From Chryseobacterium sp. ZHDP1 (lineage in GTDB: Bacteria > Bacteroidota > Bacteroidia > Flavobacteriales > Weeksellaceae), in the NCBI RefSeq assembly GCF_018603435.1, contig NZ_CP075682.1, positions 2,728,001-2,792,000 of the forward strand: a stretch of 64,000 nucleotides of DNA, given 5' to 3'. The position numbers and the translations under genes are program-made. Positions 17,190-29,729 of this stretch are shown in pieces. Below the pieces are notes generated by a model. It did no database searches. It saw only the letters and a list, made by a program, of their open reading frames with translations, and had not been told where the DNA came from. How positions within the stretch are numbered: position 1 is the stretch's first letter; each line of letters begins with the position of its first letter.

Positions 17190-19460
17190 ATGACTTTTGA
17201 TATTGATATGATCAAAAAAGTGTACGAGCGTTACCCGGAAAGAATTGCTGCGGCAAGAAAAGTAGTGGGAAAACCTCTTACCCTTTCAGAAAAAATCCTT
17301 TATACCCACCTTTGGGAAGGAAACGCAACACAGGCACACGAAAGAGGAAATTCTTACGTAGATTTCGCACCGGACAGAGTGGCAATGCAGGATGCAACGG
17401 CACAAATGGCGCTGCTCCAGTTTATGCAGGCAGGAAAAGCAAAAGTGGCTGTTCCTTCAACGGCTCACGCCGATCACCTTATTCAGGCAAAAGTAGGTGC
17501 TGACAAAGATTTGCAGGAGGGAATTAACAAAAACTCTGAAGTTTTCAATTTCCTGAGTTCAGTTTGTGATAAGTACGGAATCGGTTTCTGGAAGCCGGGA
17601 GCCGGAATCATCCATCAGGTTGTACTGGAAAACTACGCTTTCCCTGGAGGAATGATGATCGGAACAGACTCCCATACCGTAAACGCAGGAGGTTTAGGAA
17701 TGGTTGCCATCGGAGTTGGTGGTGCAGATGCAGTTGACGTAATGGCAGGAATGGCTTGGGAACTTAAAATGCCGAAATTAATCGGGGTAAAACTAACCGG
17801 TAAAATGTCCGGCTGGACTTCCGCAAAAGACGTGATCTTAAAAGTAGCAGGAATTCTTACCGTAAAAGGAGGAACAGGCTGCATCGTAGAATACTTTGGA
17901 GAAGGAGCTGAATCTCTTTCTGCGACAGGAAAAGGAACGATCTGTAATATGGGAGCGGAAATCGGAGCAACGACTTCTACTTTCGGATATGATGATTCCA
18001 TGAGAAGATATCTTTCGTCTACCGGAAGACAGGATGTTGTAGATGCTGCAGATCAGATTGCAGAACATTTAACAGGAGATCCTGAAGTATATGCAAATCC
18101 TGAGCAATATTTTGATCAGTTAATTGAAATTAATCTTTCTGAACTGACTCCTCACTTAAACGGACCTTTCACTCCTGATCTGGCAACGCCTGTTTCTGAA
18201 TTCAGAGCAAAAGCAGAAGCCAACGGATGGCCTTTAGAAGTAGAATGGGCACTGATTGGCTCCTGTACCAATTCGTCCTACGAAGATTTATCAAGAGCAG
18301 CTTCTATCGTGGAAGACGCAGTAGAAAAAGGAGTAAAACCGAAAGCAATTCTGGGAATTAATCCGGGTTCTGAGCAGGTGAAATTTACCGCAGAAAGAGA
18401 CGGATATTTAGATTCGTTCAGAAAGTTTGAGAATGCAAGAATCTTTACGAACGCCTGCGGTCCTTGTATCGGACAATGGGACAGAGAAGGTGCTGAAAAA
18501 GGTGAAAAGAATTCAATCATCCATTCATTCAACAGAAACTTTGCGAAAAGAGCAGACGGAAATCCAAATACGCATGCTTTCGTAGCTTCTCCGGAAATGG
18601 TAGCGGCTGTGGCAATTTCGGGCAGACTGGATTTTAATCCAATTACCGATACTTTAACCAACGAAGCGGGAGAGCAGATTAAATTAGACGAGCCAAAAGG
18701 TTTTGAATTACCGGAAAAAGGATTCGCGGTAGATGACAATGGTTATCAGGCGCCTTCTGAAGACGGATCTTCTGTTCAGGTAAATGTAAGCCCAACTTCA
18801 GACAGACTTCAGTTATTGGAAGAATTTCCGGCTTGGGACGGCAAAAATATTACAGGGGCAAGACTTTTAATAAAGGCTTTCGGAAAATGTACCACCGACC
18901 ACATTTCTATGGCTGGACCATGGCTGAAATATAGAGGTCACCTTGATAATATTTCAAATAATATGTTGATCGGAGCAGTTAATGCATTCAACATGGAAAC
19001 CAATAAAGTTAAAAATCAGCTGACAGGAGAATACGGAGAAGTTCCTGCTGTACAGAGAGATTATAAAGCTGCAGGAATTCCATCCATCGTCGTGGGAGAC
19101 CAAAACTATGGGGAAGGTTCTTCAAGAGAACACGCAGCGATGGAACCAAGACATTTGGGCGTAAAAGCTGTTTTGGTAAAATCGTTTGCGAGAATTCATG
19201 AAACCAACCTTAAAAAACAGGGAATGTTGGGAATTACTTTTGCCAATGAAGCAGATTATGATAAAATTCTGGAAGATGATGTGATCAATTTCCTAGATCT
19301 TGATCAGTTTGCTCCGGGAAAACAACTGACTTTAGAATTCATCCATTCAGATGGAACGAAGGACATTGTGATGGCAAACCATACCTACAACGATCAGCAA
19401 ATTGACTGGTTTAAGGCAGGTTCTGCTTTAAATCTGATAAAACAACAGGAGAAAAATTAA
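17190..19460 (+). CDS. Aconitate hydratase, mitochondrial-type
   Basis: 756-residue aconitase of the mitochondrial/eukaryotic-like subfamily, with citrate/isocitrate interconversion in the TCA cycle. Cluster-ligand motifs are present: [11 protein letters not shown] (near residue 355) and [12 protein letters not shown] (near 425). The C-terminal swivel domain contains the substrate-binding [15 protein letters not shown]. It is full length and lies 313 bp after acnB on the same strand. It is distinct in family from AcnB rather than a recent duplicate. Confidence 0.93.
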   Translation: MTFDIDMIKKVYERYPERIAAARKVVGKPLTLSEKILYTHLWEGNATQAHERGNSYVDFAPDRVAMQDATAQMALLQFMQAGKAKVAVPSTAHADHLIQAKVGADKDLQEGINKNSEVFNFLSSVCDKYGIGFWKPGAGIIHQVVLENYAFPGGMMIGTDSHTVNAGGLGMVAIGVGGADAVDVMAGMAWELKMPKLIGVKLTGKMSGWTSAKDVILKVAGILTVKGGTGCIVEYFGEGAESLSATGKGTICNMGAEIGATTSTFGYDDSMRRYLSSTGRQDVVDAADQIAEHLTGDPEVYANPEQYFDQLIEINLSELTPHLNGPFTPDLATPVSEFRAKAEANGWPLEVEWALIGSCTNSSYEDLSRAASIVEDAVEKGVKPKAILGINPGSEQVKFTAERDGYLDSFRKFENARIFTNACGPCIGQWDREGAEKGEKNSIIHSFNRNFAKRADGNPNTHAFVASPEMVAAVAISGRLDFNPITDTLTNEAGEQIKLDEPKGFELPEKGFAVDDNGYQAPSEDGSSVQVNVSPTSDRLQLLEEFPAWDGKNITGARLLIKAFGKCTTDHISMAGPWLKYRGHLDNISNNMLIGAVNAFNMETNKVKNQLTGEYGEVPAVQRDYKAAGIPSIVVGDQNYGEGSSREHAAMEPRHLGVKAVLVKSFARIHETNLKKQGMLGITFANEADYDKILEDDVINFLDLDQFAPGKQLTLEFIHSDGTKDIVMANHTYNDQQIDWFKAGSALNLIKQQEKN

Positions 19461-19484
19461 TTGTTAGATCTAATTAATCATTAA

Positions 19485-19520
19485 AAAAGCAACTTCAGAT
19501 TGAAGTTGCTTTTTATTTTA
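19485..19520 (+). terminator. Terminator after second aconitase
   Basis: Stem aaaagcaacttca (19485-19497) and tgaagttgctttt (19501-19513) with a 3-nt loop, then ttttatttta. Confidence 0.85.
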
Positions 19521-19571
19521 TATTGATTTAGTTTATTTTTAGGCTTTAAAAAATAACTGTAAAACTGATCT

Positions 19572-20066
19572 ATGAAAAAACTTTTACTGCTTTTATCGTT
19601 TCTTCCTGTACTCTCTTTCGCTCAGGAAAACAACGAAGTGAAAATTAATGCCTATGGAATATTTAAATCAAGAATTGATATCGGATATGAGCGAATTATT
19701 AATTACAATGCCGGAATAGGAAGTTACTTTATATATCAATGGAAAGAAAAATATGCGGTTATGCCATATTATAGATTTTACACGGATAATGAAGGTATTG
19801 CAAAAGATTTTTTTATTGAAGCATTAGCTATTTACAACAGAAACAAATATTCTCCGCTTGACGACAATGGTCAGACTTTAAATAATGAGAAATGGGGATC
19901 ATCTTTAGGAATCGGAGCCGGAGTTGGAGAAAAATATGTATTTCTATCAAATATCTTTGTGGAAGCTGGTCTGGAAGCCGGAATTGTTAAAAATTTATCT
20001 GCTTCAGACAGAGATCAGTACGGCGGATTATTCCGCCTCTTTATTTCAGCAGGGTATAGATTTTAA
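19572..20066 (+). CDS. Small exported beta-barrel-like protein, unknown
   Basis: 164 residues with a clear signal peptide (MKKLLLLLSFLPVLSFAQ). The mature part alternates polar and aromatic residues (YFIYQWKEKYAVMPYYRFY) and ends in a terminal aromatic (GYRF), the pattern of small outer-membrane barrels. No family is recognised. It is followed 67 bp later by an outer-membrane receptor on the same strand, so a shared envelope role is possible. Confidence 0.7.
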   Translation: MKKLLLLLSFLPVLSFAQENNEVKINAYGIFKSRIDIGYERIINYNAGIGSYFIYQWKEKYAVMPYYRFYTDNEGIAKDFFIEALAIYNRNKYSPLDDNGQTLNNEKWGSSLGIGAGVGEKYVFLSNIFVEAGLEAGIVKNLSASDRDQYGGLFRLFISAGYRF

Positions 20067-20133
20067 ATTTAAGAGAATAAAAATGTAACAAAAGTACTTT
20101 TTTCGATGTCTAATAGAATACCAGAAAGACATT

Positions 20134-22353
20134 ATGAAAAAAGCGATTATTGCGTTATCAATTTTGGGCAGTATCTTTTCTTTTGCCCAGGAAAAAACGA
20201 ATAACCAGACAACCAAAGAAAAACAAATTGAAGGGGTAACCATTACCAAAACTAAAAAAGCCGTTGAACAGAAAGCAGACCGTACGATTTTCGATTTTTC
20301 GGAACAGCCGCAGCTTAATAATGGAAACGTTCTGGAAGGCATCAAAAAACTTCCCGGACTGGTTTCTACCGATATAGCAGGAATGATGTATCAGGGAAAA
20401 GTTCTGGATGTCTATTTAAATGGAAGACCTTTGAACATTACTTCCAATGAGCTTAATTCTTTTCTTGAAGGAATGCCTGCCAATTCTGTAGACCGAATTG
20501 AAGTGATCACACAGCCCGGTGCGGAATTTCCTGCCACTTCCGGAGGCGCGATCATGAATATTATTACGAATAAGAATGCGAATAAATATTTAACGGCAAC
20601 GTATTCCGGAAATTATTCGTTTACTAATTATGATAAATTCAGAAGCAGAACAAGCAACTCTCTGAATCTGAATGCGAGAAATAAAATTTTCGGATGGCAA
20701 CTGAATGTTGGTCAGAATTACCGTGAAAGCATGCTGAACAGCAATCAGGATAATTTAATGTTAAGCAATACGGACAGAGTGGGAAGAGGATATTTTGCAA
20801 AATCCGGGCTTACTTTTGATCTCGGACAGGACAGATTGCTTTTAAATTATGATATTTATCATAATAACAATGATAATTATACTTCCAGCAACGGACTTGC
20901 AGATCTTCCTTATTATCTGAATCCGAATATTATCAGAGAAGGAAAATTTTCCAGTTTTGATGCAGCTCACACCGACAATTTGAGACAGGAAGCTGTGGTA
21001 ACGTATCAGAAACGTTTCACGGAAAAATCTCAGAAGCTGGACTTCCAGTTTGGTTTTACAAAATCCGACAGTAAATTTATTCAGGATAATATTTTTACAG
21101 ATGTGGTTTATACCAACCCTGTTGAAAACAGTCCAAGAATTCCTTTTTCAAATAAACTGAACAACAAATCGGATATGGAAATCGCCAATTTTAAGGTAGA
21201 TTATTCTCAGCCTTTAAAGATTCTGGACGGTGGAAAAGTAAGTTTGGGAGGATTGTACGAGCATCAGAAATTTGATACGGAAAGCAAAGGAATCACAAAT
21301 TTAGAATATACCAGACAAACAACAGCAACTTATCTGGAGTTTCAGGCTAAGCTGAAAAAGTTCGATTTTATTTTGGGAACGCGTGCTGAAAATTATGATA
21401 TTTCCGGTGTTACAAGATATTACAACAACAAAAATCTTATTGAGGCAGATCTTCTTCCTTTTAACAAGTTTAAATTGTTCCCGAACGCAAGTGTTCAGTA
21501 CAATCTGATGAATCAGGTGTATGTAGCAGCAAATTATAATAAAAAGATAAATTTGCCGAGTATTTCCGCCTTAAACCCGAACAACACCACATTTCAGGGA
21601 CCGAATACACAGGTAACGGGAAACCCGAATCTTCAGCCAACGATATTTGATAATTATGAAATAAAAATTTCGGCTTTCGATTATGCATTTATCGGATACA
21701 GTGTAAGTTCAGCAAAAAATCAGGTTGCACAGATCATCAGAAAAGACGGAAAAAACCTGTTCAACGAGCAGATTAATATTTCTGAAATGAAAATCCACAA
21801 TTTCAATGTCGGATTACCGGTTCCTTTCATGATTTTCAGCAAACCATTGAGCGAAATTATGAAGTTTAATTTCAATCCGGATAAGATCAACTTCATGTAT
21901 ATTTATGCCGGTTATCAGAAGCATGATATTGACAATCTGAATAATAAAGGATTCTGGATTCTGAATCTGATGACGCAGATCATTTTACCGAAGGAGATCA
22001 AATTAACCGCCAATTACAGTTATCTGACTCCAAAAGCAGGGTATTTTTATTTCACCGCGGAAAAGCCATTCAACAATTCTGTGGATCTTACGCTGACGAA
22101 GAAATTTATGAACAATCGTTTGACGGTTTCTGTTTTTGCCAATGATATTTTCAACGGACAATTGATGCAGGTTCGCTCCAATCCACCTTCAGGAGAAACG
22201 GTCATGCTGAGAACGAAATACGACTCAAGAAATTTCGGATTGTCTGTTAATTACAAAATCCCGACGAAGAACAAATTGGCAAAAGAAGATGCAAACATCC
22301 TGAATCAGACGAAGAAAGATGAAAATGGCGGTGTGATGCAGCAGGGACAGTAG
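20134..22353 (+). CDS. Outer-membrane beta-barrel / TonB-receptor-like protein
   Basis: 739 residues with a signal peptide ending near SFAQ. A plug-like region is seen at about 30-150 (LEGIKKLPGL, VYLNGRPLNI, VDRIEVITQPGAEFPATSGGA), then a long barrel of the OMP_b-brl_3 type. The usual carboxypeptidase-like N-terminal domain is absent. The ligand is unknown; no riboswitch or SusD partner is adjacent. Two tandem hairpin terminators follow in a repeat-rich segment. Confidence 0.83.
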   Translation: MKKAIIALSILGSIFSFAQEKTNNQTTKEKQIEGVTITKTKKAVEQKADRTIFDFSEQPQLNNGNVLEGIKKLPGLVSTDIAGMMYQGKVLDVYLNGRPLNITSNELNSFLEGMPANSVDRIEVITQPGAEFPATSGGAIMNIITNKNANKYLTATYSGNYSFTNYDKFRSRTSNSLNLNARNKIFGWQLNVGQNYRESMLNSNQDNLMLSNTDRVGRGYFAKSGLTFDLGQDRLLLNYDIYHNNNDNYTSSNGLADLPYYLNPNIIREGKFSSFDAAHTDNLRQEAVVTYQKRFTEKSQKLDFQFGFTKSDSKFIQDNIFTDVVYTNPVENSPRIPFSNKLNNKSDMEIANFKVDYSQPLKILDGGKVSLGGLYEHQKFDTESKGITNLEYTRQTTATYLEFQAKLKKFDFILGTRAENYDISGVTRYYNNKNLIEADLLPFNKFKLFPNASVQYNLMNQVYVAANYNKKINLPSISALNPNNTTFQGPNTQVTGNPNLQPTIFDNYEIKISAFDYAFIGYSVSSAKNQVAQIIRKDGKNLFNEQINISEMKIHNFNVGLPVPFMIFSKPLSEIMKFNFNPDKINFMYIYAGYQKHDIDNLNNKGFWILNLMTQIILPKEIKLTANYSYLTPKAGYFYFTAEKPFNNSVDLTLTKKFMNNRLTVSVFANDIFNGQLMQVRSNPPSGETVMLRTKYDSRNFGLSVNYKIPTKNKLAKEDANILNQTKKDENGGVMQQGQ

Positions 22354-22465
22354 TTTTTTTTCTAAACACTAATTGCACGAATGTTTTGCACAAATTTCAC
22401 GAATAATTTTGATTTATAATGATTAAGCAAAATTGAAACTGATAAGTATTTATTTTATCAATAGG

Positions 22466-22489
22466 AGCGGACTTTAGTCCGCTTTTTTA
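22466..22489 (+). terminator. Hairpin terminator, copy 1
   Basis: agcggact-tt-agtccgct (22466-22483) followed by a T run. It opens the first 111-bp repeat unit after the outer-membrane protein gene. Confidence 0.7.
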
Positions 22490-22576
22490 CGCCCTAAAGA
22501 AAAGCTTCAGCCAAAACTTAGAAAATTTGTGTGATCTGTGTAAAAACATTCGTGCCATTAGTGTTTATTCAATACG

Positions 22577-22600
22577 AGCGGACTAAAGTCCGCTTTTTTA
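22577..22600 (+). terminator. Hairpin terminator, copy 2
   Basis: agcggact-aa-agtccgct (22577-22594) followed by a T run, 111 bp after copy 1. The loop bases differ from copy 1 while the stems are identical. Confidence 0.7.
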
Positions 22601-22679
22601 CGCTCCAAAGAAAGGCTTTAGCCAAAACTTAGAATATTTGTGCGATTTGTGCAAAACATTTGTGCAATTTGTGTTCAAG

Positions 22680-23390
22680 TTAAAAATCAACAGTCTGAAA
22701 ACGCCAGTTCAACGTATCAATCAATGTTAACTGATTCAACGGCAATGGTAAATCTGTAATAATTTTCAAAGCTAAATTCGCCATCATGCTTCCTACAATT
22801 CCGGGTAAAGCACCTAAAACGCCCAAACCGTCACAATCCGGAAGCTGTTCATCAAAAGGCGGTTCCGGAAAAATATCTCTTAAATTTTTACTGCCATTAT
22901 AATTAAAAATCGCGACCTGCCCCGAAAAGCCGAGAATACTTCCATACACCAAAGGCTTTTTTAGTTGTACACAAACATCATTAACTAAATATCTCGTTTT
23001 AAAATTATCAGAACCATCAACAATGATATCAAATCCGAAAATCAATTCTTCTGCGTTTGATTCATCTATTTTTTGTTCAATTCCGATGAATTTAATTTGA
23101 TGATTTAGATTTATGACAAACATTTCGGCGCTTTTTACTTTAGAAATTCCGACCGTTTTTTCATTGTGAATAATTTGTCGGTTTAAATTATGGGGTTCCA
23201 CCTCATCAAAATCCACGACACCCAAAGTTCCGACACCTGCAGCAGCCAAATATTGAATAACGGGACTTCCCAAACCTCCTGCTCCGATTACCAAAACTTT
23301 AGAATTCATTATTTTTCTTTGACCTTCCAATCCGATTTCTTCTATGAAAATCTGTCGGCTGTATCGTGCAAAAATGTCTTCTTTTTTCAT
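22680..23390 (-). CDS. thiF: ThiF/MoeB-type adenylyltransferase
   Basis: 236-residue E1-like enzyme that adenylates the C-terminal Gly-Gly of ThiS for sulphur transfer in thiazole synthesis. The nucleotide-binding motif GAGGLGSP is near residues 37-44, and the Asp/Arg/Asn set of the family appears in DFDEVEPHNLNRQ. The MoeB-type CxxC zinc site is not evident. Its place as last gene of the thi operon supports ThiF over MoeB. It is separated from thiH by a 163-bp palindromic segment. Confidence 0.87.
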   Translation of the reverse strand: MKKEDIFARYSRQIFIEEIGLEGQRKIMNSKVLVIGAGGLGSPVIQYLAAAGVGTLGVVDFDEVEPHNLNRQIIHNEKTVGISKVKSAEMFVINLNHQIKFIGIEQKIDESNAEELIFGFDIIVDGSDNFKTRYLVNDVCVQLKKPLVYGSILGFSGQVAIFNYNGSKNLRDIFPEPPFDEQLPDCDGLGVLGALPGIVGSMMANLALKIITDLPLPLNQLTLIDTLNWRFQTVDF

Positions 23391-23401
23391 TGATTATTTT
23401 T

Positions 23402-23546
23402 ATTTGAACCATTAAGATTTTATTAAGGAGTTTAGAAAGATTAAGTATTTGCAAGCAAATAAAAATAAGTTGAATTACTAAAAAAATATTTTTAAATATT
23501 TTCTTAATTAAACTTAACTCCTTAATAAAATCTTAATGGTTCAAAT
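23402..23546. repeat. 31-bp perfect inverted repeat in the thiH-thiF gap
   Basis: Arms 23402-23432 and 23516-23546 are perfect reverse complements (31 bp) around an 83-nt spacer. The spacer itself contains the palindrome atttgcaagcaaat (23447-23460). Transcribed thi mRNA would carry a very long stem here. It may be a MITE-like insertion, an attenuator of thiF, or both. Confidence 0.8.
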
Positions 23547-23553
23547 TTCTAAT

Positions 23554-24672
23554 TTAAGTTCCGCTATAAACCACATCCCAGTCTTTCATTACCGGATCGT
23601 AGCCTGATTTTTTAATTATATTTTTGATTTCATCCATACTTCTTTCGTCGCTGGTTTCGAATTGCTCCAACGACTCTTTATCCACAGCATAACCTCCTGG
23701 ATTGGTCTTGGAAGCAGCACTCATCGCTGTTGCACCTAATGAAATAATGTTATTTCTAAACTTTTCATTTTCCCTTGTGGAAATAGAAATCTCCAAATCT
23801 TCATTCCAGATTCGGTAAGCGCAGATGAGCTGTAATAAATCTCTGTCGGACATAATGAAATTCGGTTCAATAATTCCTTCCGCAGGTCGGAGGCGCGGAA
23901 ATGAAACTGAATATCTGCTTTTCCAGTATTGCTTTTGGAGATAATCGATGTGTAAGGCATTGAAAAAACTGTCAACACGCCAATCTTCCAGCCCCAATAA
24001 AACACCGAGCCCTATTTTATGAATTCCGGTTTTTCCAATTCTGTCGGGTGTTTCCAGTCGGAAGTCGAAATTCGACTTTTTTCCTTTCGGATGATATTCT
24101 CTATAAACATCCTGATGATAGGTTTCCTGATAAACCAAAACCGCATGTACTCCTGCTTCATGAAGCCGTCGGTATTCTTCTTCCGATAAAGGCTGAACTT
24201 CAATCGAGATATTCGCAAAATGAGGCTTTAAAAGCTGAATGGCATTTAGAAAATAATCTATTCCGACCGTTTTATTGGCTTCACCGCTTACCAGCAAAAC
24301 ATGATTCACGCCCATTGATTTTAAAACGGAGGCTTCAATCAGAATTTCAGTATCAGAAAGTGTTTTTCTTTTAATGGAATTATCCAGACTGAAACCGCAG
24401 TAAGTACAGATATTCTGACATTCATTACTAAGATACAACGGCGCATACAACTGAATGGTTTTCCCGAAACGCTTTTGGGTAAGCTGTTGAGTCATTTTTG
24501 CCATCACTTCCAGTTTTTGAGAAGCAACAGGCGACAGAAAATTCAAAAAATCCTCGATGGTTTTATTCTTTTTCTGAAGACTTTTTTCAACATCGGTTAA
24601 CGTTACTTTTTCAAGTTTCGTTTTCACCTCATCCCATTGGTATTTTTCAAAAAAATCTTTAAAACTCTTCAT
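23554..24672 (-). CDS. thiH: 2-iminoacetate synthase ThiH
   Basis: 372-residue radical SAM enzyme cleaving tyrosine to 2-iminoacetate (dehydroglycine) for thiazole synthesis. The cluster motif Cys85-x3-Cys89-x2-Cys92 (CQNICTYC) is present. Full length for the family. Its presence, with no thiO seen, implies the oxygen-independent tyrosine route. It lies 11 bp after thiG in the operon. Confidence 0.95.
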   Translation of the reverse strand: MKSFKDFFEKYQWDEVKTKLEKVTLTDVEKSLQKKNKTIEDFLNFLSPVASQKLEVMAKMTQQLTQKRFGKTIQLYAPLYLSNECQNICTYCGFSLDNSIKRKTLSDTEILIEASVLKSMGVNHVLLVSGEANKTVGIDYFLNAIQLLKPHFANISIEVQPLSEEEYRRLHEAGVHAVLVYQETYHQDVYREYHPKGKKSNFDFRLETPDRIGKTGIHKIGLGVLLGLEDWRVDSFFNALHIDYLQKQYWKSRYSVSFPRLRPAEGIIEPNFIMSDRDLLQLICAYRIWNEDLEISISTRENEKFRNNIISLGATAMSAASKTNPGGYAVDKESLEQFETSDERSMDEIKNIIKKSGYDPVMKDWDVVYSGT

Positions 24673-24683
24673 TTCATTTAATT

Positions 24684-25460
24684 TTAATCAAACAAAAAAG
24701 AAGTCAGTGGACTTGAAGCTTCTGCATGATGTGAAATTGCCCCCAAACCGGATTCAAAAGCTCTTCTTCCTGAAATCACTCCTTCTTTAAAAGCCAATGC
24801 CATATTTACAGGATTCTTCGCCACCGCAATGGCTGTGTTTACCAAAACCGCATCGGCTCCCATTTCCATTGCTTTTGCCGCGTCGGAAGGTGCACCAATT
24901 CCCGCATCTACCACAACCGGAACATTGCTTTGAGCGATAATAATTTCCAGAAAATCCAGTGTTTTTAATCCTTTATTGGTTCCTATCGGGGCTCCTAAAG
25001 GCATGACAACGGCTGTTCCTGCATCTTCGAGACGTTTGCACAGAACAGGATCTGCATGAATGTATGGCATCACAACAAATCCTAATTTTGCCAGTTCCTC
25101 TGTAGCGTACAATGTTTCAACAGGATCGGGTAACAGATATTTCGGATCGGGATGAATTTCCAGTTTCACCCAGTTGGTTTCCAGTGCTTCTCTTGCCAAC
25201 TGTGCCGCTAAAACAGCTTCTTTGGCAGCCCTCGCTCCTGAAGTATTGGGTAAAAGGTGAGATTTTGTAGGTTTTAATGCGCTTAAAATATCGTCTTCCG
25301 AAGAATGAGCATCGATTCTTTTCAAAGCCATGGTTACCAATTCGCTTTCAGAAGCGATGATAGAATTAGTCATTTCCGACAGGCTTCCGAATTTTCCTGT
25401 TCCTAAGAATAATCTCGATTCAAATATTCTGTCGGCTATTTTTAAAGGTTGATTTTTCAT
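24684..25460 (-). CDS. thiG: Thiazole synthase ThiG
   Basis: 258-residue TIM-barrel enzyme that joins deoxyxylulose phosphate, iminoacetate and ThiS-thiocarboxylate into the thiazole phosphate. The Schiff-base lysine region ([16 protein letters not shown]) and the phosphate-binding [31 protein letters not shown] region (quoted in part as VVVDAGIG and [12 protein letters not shown]) are intact. The family length is normal. It sits between thiE and thiH. Confidence 0.95.
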   Translation of the reverse strand: MKNQPLKIADRIFESRLFLGTGKFGSLSEMTNSIIASESELVTMALKRIDAHSSEDDILSALKPTKSHLLPNTSGARAAKEAVLAAQLAREALETNWVKLEIHPDPKYLLPDPVETLYATEELAKLGFVVMPYIHADPVLCKRLEDAGTAVVMPLGAPIGTNKGLKTLDFLEIIIAQSNVPVVVDAGIGAPSDAAKAMEMGADAVLVNTAIAVAKNPVNMALAFKEGVISGRRAFESGLGAISHHAEASSPLTSFLFD

Positions 25461-25491
25461 ATTTACTTTTTAATTTAGATGTTTATAAGAG

Positions 25492-26112
25492 TTATTTGAA
25501 TTCTAAAATGTTTCTGAATTCTCTAATTACAAAAGGCTGACTGGTAATCTGTCCGGAAACAGCAACACCATAAATTCCGATTTCCTGTAACTGTCTGATA
25601 TCCTCCAAAACCACTCCACCAATGGCAAAAATTTTTGGAATCTCAATTGATTTTTCTTTTAAACTATTGATGATTTCACCATAACCTTCAAATCCTAATA
25701 TCGGACTTAATTGTTCTTTGGTAGAAGTAAATCTCAACGGACCTAATCCGATGTAATCGCAGCGTTCGACCATTCTCTGAAGAATATCTGAAAAAGTATT
25801 GGCTGTTCCTCCGATGATTTTATTTTCTCCCAAAATGTATCTCGCCTTTTCTACTGACATATCTTTCAGTCCCAGATGAACTCCATCCGCATCAACGTCT
25901 TTTGCGATCTGAACATGATCGTTAATGATACAAACAACCTGATAATCTGAACATAACTTTTTTGAAATTTCACAGAGTCTTATGAAATCTTTTTCGGGTG
26001 TATTTTTCCAGCGAACCTGAATCCATTTTGCGCCATAATCTAGAGCTTTCCGGATGTTCTTTTCCTGATCTTCTAATTTTGAACCTTGAGAGATGTATTG
26101 TAATTTCTCCAT
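25492..26112 (-). CDS. thiE: Thiamine phosphate synthase ThiE
   Basis: 206-residue TIM-barrel enzyme coupling HMP-PP and thiazole phosphate to thiamine phosphate. Family blocks are seen: IQVRWKN (phosphate/pyrophosphate side), INDHVQIAKDVDADGVHLG, IIGGTANTF and YIGLGPLRFTSTK. Compared with textbook ThiE some positions are relaxed (RWKN for R-x-K, GGTANT for G-x-S-x-H), but it is closer to canonical ThiE than the second paralogue at 26959. It follows thiD after a 127-bp gap. Confidence 0.88.
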   Translation of the reverse strand: MEKLQYISQGSKLEDQEKNIRKALDYGAKWIQVRWKNTPEKDFIRLCEISKKLCSDYQVVCIINDHVQIAKDVDADGVHLGLKDMSVEKARYILGENKIIGGTANTFSDILQRMVERCDYIGLGPLRFTSTKEQLSPILGFEGYGEIINSLKEKSIEIPKIFAIGGVVLEDIRQLQEIGIYGVAVSGQITSQPFVIREFRNILEFK

Positions 26113-26239
26113 TATTTATTTAATATAATTTTCTTTTAACGCGAAGAAGACGCAAGGTTAGTTTTAAAAATCTTCTGCATATTTTTCGTTCGCAACGGCA
26201 TTTCATTCAGCAAATGATAGAGATTTTTAATGATACATT

Positions 26240-26958
26240 TTAAGAATGAAAACCTAGTAAAGTTGGATTGCTTGCTAAAAATTTTTCGATGTATAATTTT
26301 CCTTTTCTGCAGGCATTTTGCAAATTTTCTCCGTTTGCTAAATGACTTACAATTGCGGATGAAAGCACACAGCCTGAACCGTGTTTCGGGTAAAATACAG
26401 AAAACGTCTCACTCAGTTCAATAAATATTTCTTTTCCGTTTTGAATTAAAATATCTGTTCCGATTTTATCTTCACGATGTCCGCCTTTTATTAATACGGA
26501 ACATCCATTTTCTGATGGTTGAAAAAGACGATGTTCTTTCAAAACGTTGTATTCATAATAGTTAGGTGTGATTAAATCAATTTGGTCTAAAACATTTTTT
26601 ACATCTGAAATGGTATTCAAATCAAAAAAGGAAAATTCCGATGTGCTTTTTAAAACCGGATCCCAGACGATTTTTACTTCAGGATTAATCGATTTAAGCT
26701 TTTTTACAATCTGAGCTAAAAATTCCGCATCTTTTACCACTCCGATTTTCACCGCTTCAACTTTATACTTTTTCATTAAAACACCTATTGCTGATACAAT
26801 TTCATCTATCGGCTGCCATTGAAGAGTATAAAATTCGGACTCTGTTTGTAAAGTCATTGCTGTACAGACAGCCAATCCCTGAACTTTTAACTGTTCAAAT
26901 GTTTTAATATCCGCCAATACACCGGCTCCACCGCTTGGATCGAAACCGGCAATGCTCA

Positions 26959-26983
<25 letters not shown>
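26240..26983 (-). CDS. thiD: Hydroxymethylpyrimidine (phosphate) kinase ThiD
   Basis: 247-residue ribokinase-fold kinase phosphorylating HMP and HMP-P. The N-terminal GFDPSGGAGVLADIKTF block and the catalytic anion-hole HGSGCVLSSAI (near 210) are present. It overlaps the upstream TenI/ThiE-like gene by 25 bp, implying coupled translation. Confidence 0.93.
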
Positions 26984-29363
<2,380 letters not shown>

Positions 29364-29570
29364 TTAACCACCCTGAGTGGCTGTGATAATTAAAACTGAA
29401 TCTTTATCGTTGAGGAATGTTTCCGCCCAGAATGACCGCGGAATAATACGGTTGTTGAGTGCTACAGCAATTCCTTTTTTCTTTTCAGGTAATTCCATAG
29501 CAAGAAGCTCTTCCAGATTTTCGGGAAGTTTTTCGAACTTTTTTGTCGTGTGATTGATTGTGAGCTCCAT
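29364..29570 (-). CDS. thiS: Sulphur carrier protein ThiS
   Basis: 68-residue ubiquitin-like sulphur carrier ending in the diagnostic Gly-Gly (ITATQGG), the site of ThiF adenylation and thiocarboxylate formation. The VALNNRIIPRSFW block is typical. It is the first gene after the TPP aptamer. Confidence 0.95.
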   Translation of the reverse strand: MELTINHTTKKFEKLPENLEELLAMELPEKKKGIAVALNNRIIPRSFWAETFLNDKDSVLIITATQGG

Positions 29571-29643
29571 TCCTAAATTTTTAAAAACACTTTAGGAATG
29601 CCCATGATTGTACAGTAGAATGTACAGCAAAGTCATCTCACTT

Positions 29644-29722
29644 TTCCCTACGCTAGTATGATCTAGAAATCAGGTTCAAAGGGTAAATTCTCAGCCCGTC
29701 TATTCAACGGACACCCCTAAAG
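29644..29722 (-). ncRNA. TPP (thi-box) riboswitch of the thi operon
   Basis: On the minus strand the aptamer elements occur in order: aggggtgtcc, gggctgagaatttaccc, gaacctgat and tactagcgtaggga. It lies about 75 nt upstream of thiS and should repress the eight-gene operon when TPP is bound. Confidence 0.95.
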
Positions 29723-29729
29723 TATGGGA

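Larger units (their letters stand above)
22365..22675. mobile_element. MITE-like segment with 41-bp inverted ends
   Basis: The left end 22365-22405 and the reverse complement of the right end 22635-22675 agree at 36 of 41 positions. The inside holds two direct copies of an about 111-bp unit (from 22465 and from 22576), each opening with the palindrome agcggact..agtccgct. No gene lies inside. The ends closely resemble those around the GxxExxY gene at 8513-9046. The left end is 12 bp past one stop codon and the right end 4 bp from another. Confidence 0.55.

Noticed and set aside
22465..22680. Possible CRISPR array from repeated palindromes
   Set aside because: Only two units, 111 bp apart, with the whole unit repeated instead of unique spacers, and no cas genes.
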